Shown here: positions 41,999 through 50,387 of the stretch, one piece after another
How positions within the stretch are numbered: position 1 is the stretch's first letter
Layout of the letters: each line of letters begins with the position of its first letter
DNA from: Desulfuribacillus stibiiarsenatis
Lineage (GTDB): Bacteria > Bacillota > Bacilli > Desulfuribacillales > Desulfuribacillaceae
Direction: 5' to 3'
DNA: 64,000 bases
Assembly: GCF_001742305.1 (NCBI RefSeq)
Contig: NZ_MJAT01000006.1
Location: 62,001-126,000, forward strand
Position numbers and translations under genes: made by a program
Notes under the pieces: generated by a model
Databases searched by the model: none
What the model was told of the DNA's origin: nothing
The model's input: the letters and a program-made list of their open reading frames with translations, nothing else

Positions 41999-42271
41999 AT
42001 GGCAATACCAACAGCAAGTTTCCCAAACTCCCCAGGATATCAAGGGGAAAGTGGAGTGTATATAGTTCTTGAGGACCTAGATTTTATCTGGAGCAAGCAG
42101 GATATAAAAGTGGTTCGGCAGTTGTGGAATGAAAATGTGAGCATAAAAGAAATTTCTAAACAAGTAGGCCGTGAAGTAGACGAGGTTGCACTATTGATTA
42201 TGGACCAAGCACGTAAAGGAATCATCAAGAAGCGCAAGAATGGTGTTTGGGGTGAGGTTGATGCTGCGTGA
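41999..42271 (+). CDS. Small helix-turn-helix phage protein
   Basis: A 90-residue protein whose second half looks like a helix-turn-helix (V-S-I-K-E-I-S-K-Q-V-G-R-E-V-D-E-V-A-L-L). Position after replication genes is typical of small regulators. No family recognised. Confidence 0.55.
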   Translation: MAIPTASFPNSPGYQGESGVYIVLEDLDFIWSKQDIKVVRQLWNENVSIKEISKQVGREVDEVALLIMDQARKGIIKKRKNGVWGEVDAA

Positions 42272-42474
42272 ATTCGGCAGTAACTGAGGACACCAAACGT
42301 CAATTAAAGCCCGGGGATATGGGTTATTACATTGAGGGTTCGGGCGAATGGTTTGAGACTGAAAGCGGTATGATTGAAAGTTGCTTGGAATCTGGAATGA
42401 CGTTAGAAGAAATTGAAGCTGCTCGAGACTTAGAAAATGGATATATCTATTGGACCGAGTATGACGGTACGTGA
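42268..42474 (+). CDS. Small acidic phage protein
   Basis: A 68-residue acidic protein whose GTG overlaps the preceding stop (GTGA). No clear ribosome-binding site, so translation is probably coupled. No family recognised. Confidence 0.45.
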   Translation: MNSAVTEDTKRQLKPGDMGYYIEGSGEWFETESGMIESCLESGMTLEEIEAARDLENGYIYWTEYDGT

Positions 42475-42504
42475 TTAGAATGCGTAGTAAAGGATGATTT
42501 TAAA

Positions 42505-42885
42505 ATGGGAGAAAACATACCAAGCCAACTGCAATGTGTATACTGCAAACGGAATCATACTCATGGAGGAGAATGCCATAAGCCTAAAAATGATATTAAG
42601 GGGTGTTTGATATTCTTACCAGACGAAAGAGGCTGCATTCGATCAAAAGATACAAGGCTAACATTTCCTATATTTCATAAAATACCACCGTTACGAACTT
42701 GGGATAGTGATTGGGAAATTGGTGGGATAGATACAAAAATAAGAATCAACAGAATTCACGGTTTTGATTGGGATGTCCCGAAAGGCAAGTTAATTGTATA
42801 TTGCAATATAGACTATTTTATAAATGAGTATCACCCAGAGTTTAAACATCCTACGAGTAAACCAACTTTAACATTGATTAAGTGA
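42505..42885 (+). CDS. Cys/His-rich phage protein
   Basis: A 126-residue protein with an N-terminal metal-binding-like segment (C-V-Y-C-K-R-N-H-T-H-G-G-E-C-H) and further cysteines. The C-terminal half is beta-rich. No family recognised. The upstream context is weak (gtaaaggatgattttaaa). Confidence 0.5.
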   Translation: MGENIPSQLQCVYCKRNHTHGGECHKPKNDIKGCLIFLPDERGCIRSKDTRLTFPIFHKIPPLRTWDSDWEIGGIDTKIRINRIHGFDWDVPKGKLIVYCNIDYFINEYHPEFKHPTSKPTLTLIK

Positions 42886-42918
42886 TTAGAATGTGCAGCA
42901 GAAAGGGAGATGGGAAAA

Positions 42919-43941
42919 TTGCAAGTACACGAATTTATGCAGAGGCAAAGTTTGCCTTATGAAGCTAAAATAAACCACGCAATAATAAAAGCCCAAGAAT
43001 TTTATGACCGTATGGATGGCGAAGTATATGTAAGTGTTGGCGGGCTAGATTCTATTACTTTATTACTTTTTTTAAGAGAACATATTTCAAGAGATATCCC
43101 TAGCATTTCAGTTTCTGTTTTAGAGGATATTAGTATTCAAAAGATTCATGATGAGTTGGGAGTCATCAAACTTAAACCAATTAAAAGCAAGACACAGGTA
43201 ATTAGAGATCATGGATACCCTGTGATAAGTAAGGAGAAAGCGAACAAAATAGAACTATTGCAAAACCCAACGGATAAAAACACAACTGTCAGAAATGCAA
43301 TAATGACGGGAGATACTGGCGAGTATGGAGGATGGAGAAAGGGCACGAGAATGAAATTACCACAAAAATGGCTGGAGTTGTTTGGTGGTCCAGAGAATCA
43401 TAAATACGGAACCACGTATAAAACTGCACCATTTAAAGTTAGTAATAAGTGCTGTCATTATCTAAAAGAAAAGCCATGTGATAACTATGCAAAGTCAACA
43501 GGTAAAAAGCCATATCTTGGACTAATGGCATGTGAAGGTGGTCAAAGAGAAAAAGCACTAATGAAAAATGGGTGCAATTATTACGGAAAGACTGTGACTA
43601 GAAGTTGCCCATTTGCTATATTCACAAGGCAAGATTTATTGCAGCTTTCTCTAGATCTGAAAGTTCCTGTACCAGAAATTTATGGAACTATTGAACGACA
43701 CGATAATGGAACCTTATACACTACTAGGGCACAACGTACAGGATGCTCAATGTGTGGATTTGGTATTCATATCGAAAAAAGACCACATCGATTTGACAGA
43801 CTTCGAGAGGACAATCCGAAGGAATGGAACTTTTGGATGTACACAATGGGATGGGGAGAAGTACTGACTTATATTGGTGTTGAATGGGAAAATGAGTATC
43901 AAGAGGACAAGCAATTAACACTAGAGTCTGTTGCGCAATAA
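42919..43941 (+). CDS. PAPS-reductase-like / DndC-like PP-loop protein
   Basis: A 340-residue member of the phosphoadenosine phosphosulfate reductase superfamily, seen widely in phages. The PP-loop is V-S-V-G-G-L-D-S-I-T. Cysteines occur in C-C-H-Y-L-K-E-K-P-C, M-A-C-E-G-G and C-S-M-C-G-F-G, and could hold an iron-sulfur cluster. True sulfate assimilation is unlikely in a phage; sulfur transfer to DNA or tRNA, or a role like DndC, is more plausible but unproven. I chose the TTG at 42919 because the AAAGGGAG box touches the ATG at 42910. Confidence 0.78.
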   Translation: MQVHEFMQRQSLPYEAKINHAIIKAQEFYDRMDGEVYVSVGGLDSITLLLFLREHISRDIPSISVSVLEDISIQKIHDELGVIKLKPIKSKTQVIRDHGYPVISKEKANKIELLQNPTDKNTTVRNAIMTGDTGEYGGWRKGTRMKLPQKWLELFGGPENHKYGTTYKTAPFKVSNKCCHYLKEKPCDNYAKSTGKKPYLGLMACEGGQREKALMKNGCNYYGKTVTRSCPFAIFTRQDLLQLSLDLKVPVPEIYGTIERHDNGTLYTTRAQRTGCSMCGFGIHIEKRPHRFDRLREDNPKEWNFWMYTMGWGEVLTYIGVEWENEYQEDKQLTLESVAQ

Positions 43942-43971
43942 TAAGACACAACGCATCAAAGGAGCAACAAT

Positions 43972-44079
43972 ATGACCGAAAAATCATGTGCAACATGTAT
44001 GAACGTTAGCAAATGTATGTTTGCTAAAACAAAGCCTCCGATTAAATTATTCTGCTGGAAAGGGTGGTTGAAGAAGTGA
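43972..44079 (+). CDS. Tiny cysteine-rich phage protein
   Basis: A 35-residue protein with C-A-T-C, a third cysteine six residues later and a fourth near the end, suggesting a small zinc knuckle. aaaggagc precedes the ATG. The next gene starts within its last codons (GTGA overlap). Confidence 0.5.
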   Translation: MTEKSCATCMNVSKCMFAKTKPPIKLFCWKGWLKK

Positions 44080-44477
44080 AAAGCATAACGGATCTAGTTA
44101 AAAATGCACATATTACAGCAGTATCGAAAGGTTGGCACGAAAAAGAAGTGAGCTTTGGAGAGATTATCTCTCTTATGCATTCTGAGTTATCAGAGGCTGT
44201 AGAAGAGTTTAGACAAGGTAAAGATTATCAAGTGATTTATTGGGAATGCAAGTCAAAAGATGTATGTCCAAATCGTTGTGATGGAGTATGCGCGCTTGAG
44301 TACCCTGCTGATTGCATCAATGCAAAGCCGTGTGGAATACCGATAGAATTCGCTGATACAGTGATTAGAGTATTCGATGCTTGCGGAAAGTACGGAATAG
44401 ATTTAGAGAAAGCGATTGACATCAAGATGGCATATAACATTGGTAGGGGATATCGTCACGGAGGTAAAGTGATATGA
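44076..44477 (+). CDS. MazG-like nucleotide pyrophosphohydrolase
   Basis: A 133-residue all-alpha NTP-PPase-like protein. Metal-binding motifs are visible: H-S-E-L-S-E-A-V-E-E-F and I-E-F-A-D-T-V-I-R. An insert with five cysteines (about 70-95) lies between them. It may hydrolyse non-canonical nucleotides or alarmones. The GTG at 44076 is spaced eight bases from AAAGGGTGG. Confidence 0.78.
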   Translation: MKSITDLVKNAHITAVSKGWHEKEVSFGEIISLMHSELSEAVEEFRQGKDYQVIYWECKSKDVCPNRCDGVCALEYPADCINAKPCGIPIEFADTVIRVFDACGKYGIDLEKAIDIKMAYNIGRGYRHGGKVI

Positions 44478-45001
44478 ATTCCTTTGCAAATCGCGGGATG
44501 AGCTTTGAGGCATTAATAGAATACACCAATAAACTCTATGAGCAGACAGGACGGGCGATAGTAACGAAGAGGCCTACTCCAGTAAAGGTGCTTAAGCTTG
44601 TAAATGGCCGAATCAAAGACGGCTGGTTTGAGAAACCTTCTACCGTGGATTACGAAGGTACTTTCCAAGGACGGTCAGTAAACTTCGAGGCTAAGTCAAC
44701 AAAGGAGCTTACAAGGTTTGATTTGAAGAACATTCATGATCATCAGGTGCAGCATCTTAAGAAATGTCATGAGCACGGTGGGATAAGCTTTATCCTAGTT
44801 GAGTTCAGAACACAGCGTAAGACTTTCTTGATGCAGTACGAAACATTTGCAGGCTACTGGAGCAGACGTGTCAGGGGTGGCACAAAGAGCATTAGTTTTG
44901 ATGAATTTGAGCACACGGCGTATGAAGTGCCGAGGGGTAAGGTGCCAGTGGATTACTTAAGTGTAGTGCAGAAAATATGGGAATTGAGGGAAGTGTCGTG
45001 A
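44474..45001 (+). CDS. RecU-like Holliday junction resolvase
   Basis: A 175-residue nuclease of the RecU family, which resolves Holliday junctions during phage recombination. The catalytic core is V-D-Y-E-G-T-F-Q-G-R-S-V-N-F-E-A-K-S-T. N-terminal N-R-G-M-S-F-E is also typical. The ATG overlaps the preceding stop by four bases. Confidence 0.9.
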   Translation: MNSFANRGMSFEALIEYTNKLYEQTGRAIVTKRPTPVKVLKLVNGRIKDGWFEKPSTVDYEGTFQGRSVNFEAKSTKELTRFDLKNIHDHQVQHLKKCHEHGGISFILVEFRTQRKTFLMQYETFAGYWSRRVRGGTKSISFDEFEHTAYEVPRGKVPVDYLSVVQKIWELREVS

Positions 45002-45813
45002 GCGATAAGATTGCACGTCATATCAAAAAAGTAAGTTCACATCATATCAAGCTAGCACTAGAAAGAAAGCACCAAGATGATTTTTTCATGACTGAGGTCA
45101 AAAACGGTCCTACTCATGCAGCTGGTAAAGGCGAATTACTGATAATGGATGCAGTAGCAATAAAGAAAAGCTGGGCAAATCCATGTATCACTGTTTATGA
45201 GGTTAAGGTAGATCGTCAGGACTTCTTGCGTGATGATAAATGGAGAGGGTACACGAATTATGGCCATCAATTCAGCTTTGTATGTCCTACTGGTTTAATA
45301 GAACCACAAGAGCTGCCAGATGATGTTGGATTGATTTATTACAATCACGAAAAGCAATCGCTATATACTAAGCGCAAGGCACACTACAAGAATATCGAAA
45401 TATCAGTAGATATGCTGATGTATGTGATTATGAGTAAGCTTCAATCAGACCGTTACCCGTTCTTTTCATCGAAGCAGGAATACTATGAGCAGTATGTGCA
45501 AGATAAGATTTCTAAAAAAGATTTGGGATGGAAAGTTTCATCTAAGCTAGTACAAGACATGGTAAAGATGAATAATGAACTGAATAGATTGAAGAACGAT
45601 TTAGAAGATACCAAGCACTACAAAGAACAATTAGAAAAAGTTAAATCAATAATTCGTGATTATGGGATTCAAATCAATCGCTGGAACGGCTGGGAAGAAG
45701 AATTGAGAAATACTTTAGCCAGTAGTATGCCGCCAAATGTAATGAATGCTGTTGAACTGATTGCTAGTAATGCGGAGAGACTAAAGCAACTGTTGAAGAA
45801 GGAAGTGTCGTAA
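44998..45813 (+). CDS. MmcB-like PD-(D/E)XK nuclease-fold protein
   Basis: A 271-residue protein. The first half resembles the MmcB DNA-repair family, with the nuclease signature M-D-A-V-A then T-V-Y-E-V-K-V-D (D...E-x-K) and R-D-D-K-W-R-G-Y. The second half is a coiled coil (about 185-225). It may cut or bind modified DNA; the substrate is unknown. It lies between recU and the cytosine methyltransferase gene, in a run of overlapping genes. Confidence 0.7.
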   Translation: MSDKIARHIKKVSSHHIKLALERKHQDDFFMTEVKNGPTHAAGKGELLIMDAVAIKKSWANPCITVYEVKVDRQDFLRDDKWRGYTNYGHQFSFVCPTGLIEPQELPDDVGLIYYNHEKQSLYTKRKAHYKNIEISVDMLMYVIMSKLQSDRYPFFSSKQEYYEQYVQDKISKKDLGWKVSSKLVQDMVKMNNELNRLKNDLEDTKHYKEQLEKVKSIIRDYGIQINRWNGWEEELRNTLASSMPPNVMNAVELIASNAERLKQLLKKEVS

Positions 45814-47240
45814 TGAGATCAAATGAAATCATCGTAGATAATTTTGCAGGCGGTGGTGGAGCATCTACGGGAATATCGCTAGCAATTGGAAGATCAGTTG
45901 ATATAGCAATCAATCATGATCCATCTGCCATTTCTATGCATAAGGCGAACCATCCGGAAACAGAGCATTACTGTGAGGATGTTTGGGATGTAGATCCAGT
46001 GAAAGCATGCAAGGGTAGACCAGTGGCATTAGCCTGGTTTTCTCCAGATTGCAAGCATTTTAGCAAGGCTAAAGGTGGAAAGCCAGTAGATAAAAAAATC
46101 AGAGGGCTAGCGTGGTTAGCAGTAAAGTGGGCTAAGGCGGTAAAGCCAAGAGTGATAATGCTTGAGAATGTCGAAGAGTTTAAAACATGGGGGCCGCTAA
46201 AAGAAGGTCGTCCAGATCCAGAACGCAAAGGCGAAACATTTCAACTATTCGTAAAATCATTGAATAAGTTAGGTTACAAAGTAGAATTTCAAGAATTAAG
46301 GGCATGTGATTTTGGCGCTCCGACAATAAGAAAAAGGTTTTTCATGATTGCACGTTGTGATGGACGACAAATTAAATGGCCAGAACCAACGCATGGTGCT
46401 CCTGATTCTCAGGAGGTGCAAGCAGGATTATTAAAACCTTGGAGAACTGCAGCGGAGATAATTGATTGGTCAATTCCATGCCCTAGTATATTCGATAGGA
46501 AAAAGCCACTGAGCGAAAATACGCTAATAAGAATAGCTCGGGGAATTAAGAAGTTTATTATAGAATCGGAAAATCCGTATGTGCTAGATAACAAGTCTTT
46601 ATTCTTACAGCATTATTATACACATCAAGGAGAAGAAGCTAGGGGAAGTAGTTTAAATGAACCGATATCAACTATACCAACAGCCAACAGGTTTGGGTTA
46701 GTATGTGCCTTTATTAGCAAGTATTACGCTGGATGCAGTAGGTCAACAGCCTCAGGTTTGCATGATGGTCTACACACGATTACAGCTAGGCCAACTCACT
46801 CGTTAGTGACAGCGTTTATCTCACAGCAATATAAAACATCAATTGGCCACAAAGCGGATGCACCACTTGGAACTGTAACGACAGTCAATAAGGCAAATCT
46901 AGTAACAGCATTTCTGCTTAAATATTACGGTTCTGACATTGGACAATCATTAAATTACCCACTTCATACAGTTACAACTAAGGATAGGTTTGGCTTAGTG
47001 ACAATCAAAGGAATGGAGTATCAGATTATGGACATAGGAATGAGAATGCTGCAGCCTAGGGAGTTATTTGATGCTCAAGGATTTCCTAAAGACTACATTA
47101 TTGAACATGACAACGAAAGGAATCCAATTAACAAGACTGATCAAGTAGCCAAGTGTGGAAATTCAGTACCACCAGTATTTGCAGAGCATCTAGTTAGAGC
47201 GAACTTACATGAGATATGCATAGAGAGAAAAGCAGGATAA
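45813..47240 (+). CDS. DNA (cytosine-5) methyltransferase
   Basis: A 475-residue C5-type methyltransferase. Motif I is FAGGGGAST (residues 11-19), the catalytic cysteine 80 lies in S-P-D-C-K-H-F-S-K-A-K-G, motif VI is E-N-V-E-E, and motif X is G-N-S-V-P-P. No cognate restriction enzyme is adjacent, so it is an orphan enzyme that could protect phage DNA from host restriction. The ATG overlaps the previous stop by one base. Confidence 0.92.
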   Translation: MRSNEIIVDNFAGGGGASTGISLAIGRSVDIAINHDPSAISMHKANHPETEHYCEDVWDVDPVKACKGRPVALAWFSPDCKHFSKAKGGKPVDKKIRGLAWLAVKWAKAVKPRVIMLENVEEFKTWGPLKEGRPDPERKGETFQLFVKSLNKLGYKVEFQELRACDFGAPTIRKRFFMIARCDGRQIKWPEPTHGAPDSQEVQAGLLKPWRTAAEIIDWSIPCPSIFDRKKPLSENTLIRIARGIKKFIIESENPYVLDNKSLFLQHYYTHQGEEARGSSLNEPISTIPTANRFGLVCAFISKYYAGCSRSTASGLHDGLHTITARPTHSLVTAFISQQYKTSIGHKADAPLGTVTTVNKANLVTAFLLKYYGSDIGQSLNYPLHTVTTKDRFGLVTIKGMEYQIMDIGMRMLQPRELFDAQGFPKDYIIEHDNERNPINKTDQVAKCGNSVPPVFAEHLVRANLHEICIERKAG

Positions 47241-47305
47241 TAAAAAAAGCCAGGATTCCTCCCAGCGATTGGCTAAATCGATTATAACATATTGGGGGAA
47301 TTCCT

Positions 47306-47506
47306 GTGCGACTTTCTGAACTTAATATAAAAGAAAATTTGAATGTTTTGGAAGAAATGTGTAGAAATGCATCGAAACCCTGTGCTATCATAATCTCAAA
47401 TGGACAAGCGAAGATTACCGAGTTGCCAGACTTTGGGGAGACTGTAATTGTTACTCATCAGGCGAAGGTGAAACGCGTAAAGTTTGATGAGGGGGAAGAG
47501 TTTTGA
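47306..47506 (+). CDS. XtrA/YqaO-like phage protein
   Basis: A 66-residue protein with A-I-I-I-S-N-G-Q-A-K-I-T-E-L-P-D-F-G-E-T-V-I, a pattern known from XtrA/YqaO-type proteins of PBSX and skin, where the gene also precedes the late region. Function unknown. GTG start behind attgggggaa. Confidence 0.6.
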   Translation: MRLSELNIKENLNVLEEMCRNASKPCAIIISNGQAKITELPDFGETVIVTHQAKVKRVKFDEGEEF

Positions 47507-48315
47507 AAGCATATCATATTCCTATTTTATTCGGAATAGTTTTTGCTGGAGCAGCATTTGTAGTTCCTTTTCATGCAGAAACTATAGCCAACTATTTTAT
47601 AACAGAAGAAAATAAATTATTATTACCAGACTTGGCTACATTCTTAGGTGGTATTATGACACCTCTACTAAGTACTGCAAGTTTCTTATTACTCTTTGCA
47701 GCAATTTTAATGCAAAGAGAAGAACTTGAGTTACAAAGAAATGAGCTTGCTAGCACCAGAGAAGTTTTTAAAGAACAACATAATACACAAGAATATCAGA
47801 GGTTTGAAAATACATTTTTTCATATGGTGGAACTTTATAGAGAAATAGTCTATAACATGAACGTGATAGGCAGAGTAGGTAGAGATTGCTTTGAAGGATT
47901 TCGTATCGAATATACAAGTATTTACTATGGGAAGAAAAACCCTCCAGGAAATATAGCTCCTTCTGAACTTGATAAAACATACGATTTACCAAAAGAGTAT
48001 GTATATCTTGAGTTAGCATATAAAGAATTTTACGATAAACGTCAGCCTCATATAAGCCATTATTTTAGGGTTTTATATAGAACCATAAAAATTGTTGATG
48101 ATGCTGATTTTCTAACACATGAAGATAAAAATAATTACATAGGTATTTTAAAAGACCAGTTATCATCAGATGAGCTAGTTTTGTTATTTTATGAAGGACT
48201 TTTTGGGTACAGTTTCTTTCGTCCATTAATAAGCAAGTACGATATTTTACATGGTATTGATAGTAAGTTATTAGTTCGCGAGGAAAATAAAACAATGTAT
48301 GATGATAGAAAATAA
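47503..48315 (+). CDS. Putative phage abortive infection protein (putAbiC family)
   Basis: A 270-residue protein with two N-terminal membrane helices (about 5-22 and 45-68), a short coiled coil and a soluble domain. The blocks Q-R-F-E-N-T-F-F-H-M-V-E-L-Y-R-E-I-V and H-Y-F-R-V-L-Y-R-T-I-K-I-V-D-D are hallmarks of the putative abortive-infection family PF16872. The TTG start overlaps the previous stop (TTGA) behind gagggggaag. Its terminator isolates it from downstream genes, so it looks like a cargo gene that could protect the lysogen. Confidence 0.78.
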   Translation: MKAYHIPILFGIVFAGAAFVVPFHAETIANYFITEENKLLLPDLATFLGGIMTPLLSTASFLLLFAAILMQREELELQRNELASTREVFKEQHNTQEYQRFENTFFHMVELYREIVYNMNVIGRVGRDCFEGFRIEYTSIYYGKKNPPGNIAPSELDKTYDLPKEYVYLELAYKEFYDKRQPHISHYFRVLYRTIKIVDDADFLTHEDKNNYIGILKDQLSSDELVLLFYEGLFGYSFFRPLISKYDILHGIDSKLLVREENKTMYDDRK

Positions 48316-48337
48316 TTAAGTCCCACCAGTTATCTGG

Positions 48338-48377
48338 AGGACACTGATTAGCTTAACTGCTAGTTGGTGTCCTTTTT
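48338..48377 (+). terminator. Terminator after the putAbiC gene
   Basis: AGGACAC and GTGTCCT flank a 22-base loop; five T follow, then more T-rich sequence. Confidence 0.75.
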
Positions 48378-48453
48378 ATTTTACCTCGTTATGTCATTGC
48401 AACCGTTCTACAATTTTATACGATTTTTTGCAACCAAGGGAGAATTGATTAAC

Positions 48454-48561
48454 GTGAAAATAACAGTTCCAAATAACCATTGTAATCGATGCGTGTGGCT
48501 GATATATAAGCAACTATGTCCGTTCAATAGATGTGTAAAACGATATGGATTCAAGGGGTGA
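48454..48561 (+). CDS. Tiny cysteine-rich phage protein
   Basis: A 35-residue protein (M-K-I-T-V-P-N-N-H-C-N-R-C-V-W) with four cysteines spaced C-x2-C-x10-C-x4-C, suggesting a zinc finger. It starts with GTG behind aagggagaattgattaac. It ends five bases before the next start. Confidence 0.45.
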   Translation: MKITVPNNHCNRCVWLIYKQLCPFNRCVKRYGFKG

Positions 48562-48566
48562 TTAGG

Positions 48567-48959
48567 GTGAATATCCTTTCTACATATAACGATACTCTAA
48601 CAGAAATTCAGATGATAGACCTTCGTATTAAGTCTCTTGAAATGGAGCATGAGATACTATGGAAGGAAGTAAATCGGAAGCCTACGAGTATTATGGAACG
48701 AGCATTAAATAGAATGGCTGCAATCTGCAATGAGGTTGAATCATTGGCACTAATCCAGAAAGAGAAACAAAAGGCTCTCGATGAAATGGATAAGAAGATT
48801 GATGAATTCCAATCGATTTATTATAAGGTGGCTTACATGCGTGATGTTAAAGGATTGTCGCTTGTATCAATCGGTCTAGAGCTGGGATATTCGTATGAAT
48901 ACATCAGGAAAATTAGCATGAAGGTACCACGGACAAGAAGAGTAAAAGCACTATTATAA
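48567..48959 (+). CDS. Sigma-70 region-4-like late regulator
   Basis: A 130-residue protein with coiled-coil N-terminal part and a C-terminal helix-turn-helix (K-G-L-S-L-V-S-I-G-L-E-L-G-Y-S-Y-E-Y-I-R-K-I) like sigma-factor region 4. Phages of this type encode such ArpU/RinA-like proteins just before the terminase genes to turn on late transcription. The GTG follows AAGGGGTGA. Confidence 0.68.
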   Translation: MNILSTYNDTLTEIQMIDLRIKSLEMEHEILWKEVNRKPTSIMERALNRMAAICNEVESLALIQKEKQKALDEMDKKIDEFQSIYYKVAYMRDVKGLSLVSIGLELGYSYEYIRKISMKVPRTRRVKALL

Positions 48960-49068
48960 AGTGGGAACAAAAATGGAACAATTTTCTTGATATTCCTGTG
49001 ATATAGTGTAAGCTAGGAGGCAGGTCGGAGCGGACTTGACCTTACTATTATTTTTACATTTTGTGCAG

Positions 49069-49090
49069 GGCTGCCAATGGCAGTCTTTTT
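49069..49090 (+). terminator. Short hairpin with T run ahead of the packaging genes
   Basis: GGCTGCC-AAT-GGCAGTC is followed by five T. It and a second inverted repeat (AGGTC..GACCT at 49022-49042) lie in the 213-base gap between the late regulator and the packaging genes, where a late promoter and the DNA packaging site are expected. I cannot pin down either. Confidence 0.5.
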
Positions 49091-49172
49091 GTTTGTCGGT
49101 ATTTGTCGAACGATTGTTAAAAGGAATTTGCCTTCTCTTGTAGAAATTGGAAGAAAGAGAGGGGTGATAAAA

Positions 49173-49478
49173 ATGCCGATTAAAGTATCAGATGCGAATT
49201 TCTCTAATATTATTGAGATTTGGGGTCATGGGCCCAATACTATTGAAGTACACACTGGAGATGGAAGACAGGTTAAAATAACTGCTGCACATAATATAAG
49301 AAGTGGAGCAACTCCTAATTACTATGCTCACTACGAAGAAATACAAGAAATAAAAATTGATAAAAAGACTCTCAAGGTATGGGTTGCTGCCGATTATCCT
49401 TGGCAAGTTGGAGAAACAGTTGAGGGCTGTTTACGAGGGGCTTTAGTTTGGGTCGATAGAGATCCACAGAATACTTAA
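49173..49478 (+). CDS. Phage protein of unknown function preceding terminase
   Basis: A 101-residue beta-rich protein (W-G-H-G-P-N-T-I-E-V-H-T-G-D-G-R-Q-V-K-I). The ATG at 49173 follows gagaggggtgataaaa. No family recognised. Confidence 0.5.
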   Translation: MPIKVSDANFSNIIEIWGHGPNTIEVHTGDGRQVKITAAHNIRSGATPNYYAHYEEIQEIKIDKKTLKVWVAADYPWQVGETVEGCLRGALVWVDRDPQNT

Positions 49479-49523
49479 TTCTGTTTTTGTAAAATAATCT
49501 TAACGGGTGGTGGGGTGATTGTA

Positions 49524-50387
49524 TTGAGCGATAACAGAATAAATGCCGAGATAGATTATATGGCAGGAATGAAGTATAAGGATATCGCTGAAAAATACGG
49601 AGTCACCTTGAACACCGTAAAGAGCTGGAAAAAACGTTATGAATGGAATAGAGAGGGTGCACACAAAAACAAAAGGGTGCACACAAAAAAAGAGGTTCAA
49701 CCACGAAAGATAATTGAACAAGAAATATCCAAACTGGAAGATGCTGGTCTCACTGAGAAACAGCGTCTTTTTTGTTTGTATTATATTAAGTCTTTCAATG
49801 CAACGATGGCTGCTATTAAAGCTGGGTATTCGAAAGATACAGCTCACGTTATTGGTCATGAAAACTTAAGGAAACCTAAAATAGCAAATGAAATACGCAG
49901 GCTTAAAGGAACCATGCATCAAGATATATTTGTAGATGCAATGGATGTGCTGAATAAATACATAAAGATTGCCTTTGCAGATATAACTGATTATGTAGAC
50001 TTCGGAAGGAAGAAAGAAATCGTTAAGGAAGAAGTAGGAACTAATAACGAAGGTGAGCCAATACTTGAAGAGAAAGAATATGAATACAATTACGTACACT
50101 TCAAAAATGCCGTTGATGTAGATGGTACTGTCATCAGTGAGGTTAAACAAGGCAAAGATGGTGTATCCATCAGACTAGCCGATAAGATGAAGGCCCTTGA
50201 AAAGCTGGAGAAATACTTCGACCTAATTCCTGATACATGGAAGCGTAAAATTGAGGAAGAAAAACTTGCTATGCAAAAACGGAAGATTGAGGAACCGGAT
50301 GAGGGAGATACGGAAGATGATGGTTTTATTGATGCCCTAAACGCTCAGGCAAGTGAGGTATGGAACGATGATGATCAAGAAGATTAA
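49524..50387 (+). CDS. terS: Terminase small subunit
   Basis: A 287-residue DNA-recognition subunit of the packaging motor. An N-terminal helix-turn-helix (M-K-Y-K-D-I-A-E-K-Y-G-V-T-L-N-T-V-K-S-W-K-K-R-Y) is followed by L-T-E-K-Q-R-L-F-C-L-Y-Y ... N-A-T-M-A-A-I-K-A-G-Y-S, the terminase_2 signature. A charged acidic tail ends it. The TTG at 49524 follows GGTGGGGTGA. Two direct repeats lie inside the gene. Confidence 0.9.
   Translation: MSDNRINAEIDYMAGMKYKDIAEKYGVTLNTVKSWKKRYEWNREGAHKNKRVHTKKEVQPRKIIEQEISKLEDAGLTEKQRLFCLYYIKSFNATMAAIKAGYSKDTAHVIGHENLRKPKIANEIRRLKGTMHQDIFVDAMDVLNKYIKIAFADITDYVDFGRKKEIVKEEVGTNNEGEPILEEKEYEYNYVHFKNAVDVDGTVISEVKQGKDGVSIRLADKMKALEKLEKYFDLIPDTWKRKIEEEKLAMQKRKIEEPDEGDTEDDGFIDALNAQASEVWNDDDQED
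49655..49689. repeat. Direct repeats inside terS, candidate packaging site
   Basis: GGGTGCACACAAAAA occurs at 49655-49669 and 49675-49689, a 20-base period (about two helical turns). It contains the palindrome GTGCAC. It encodes the linker after the TerS helix-turn-helix. Confidence 0.4.
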
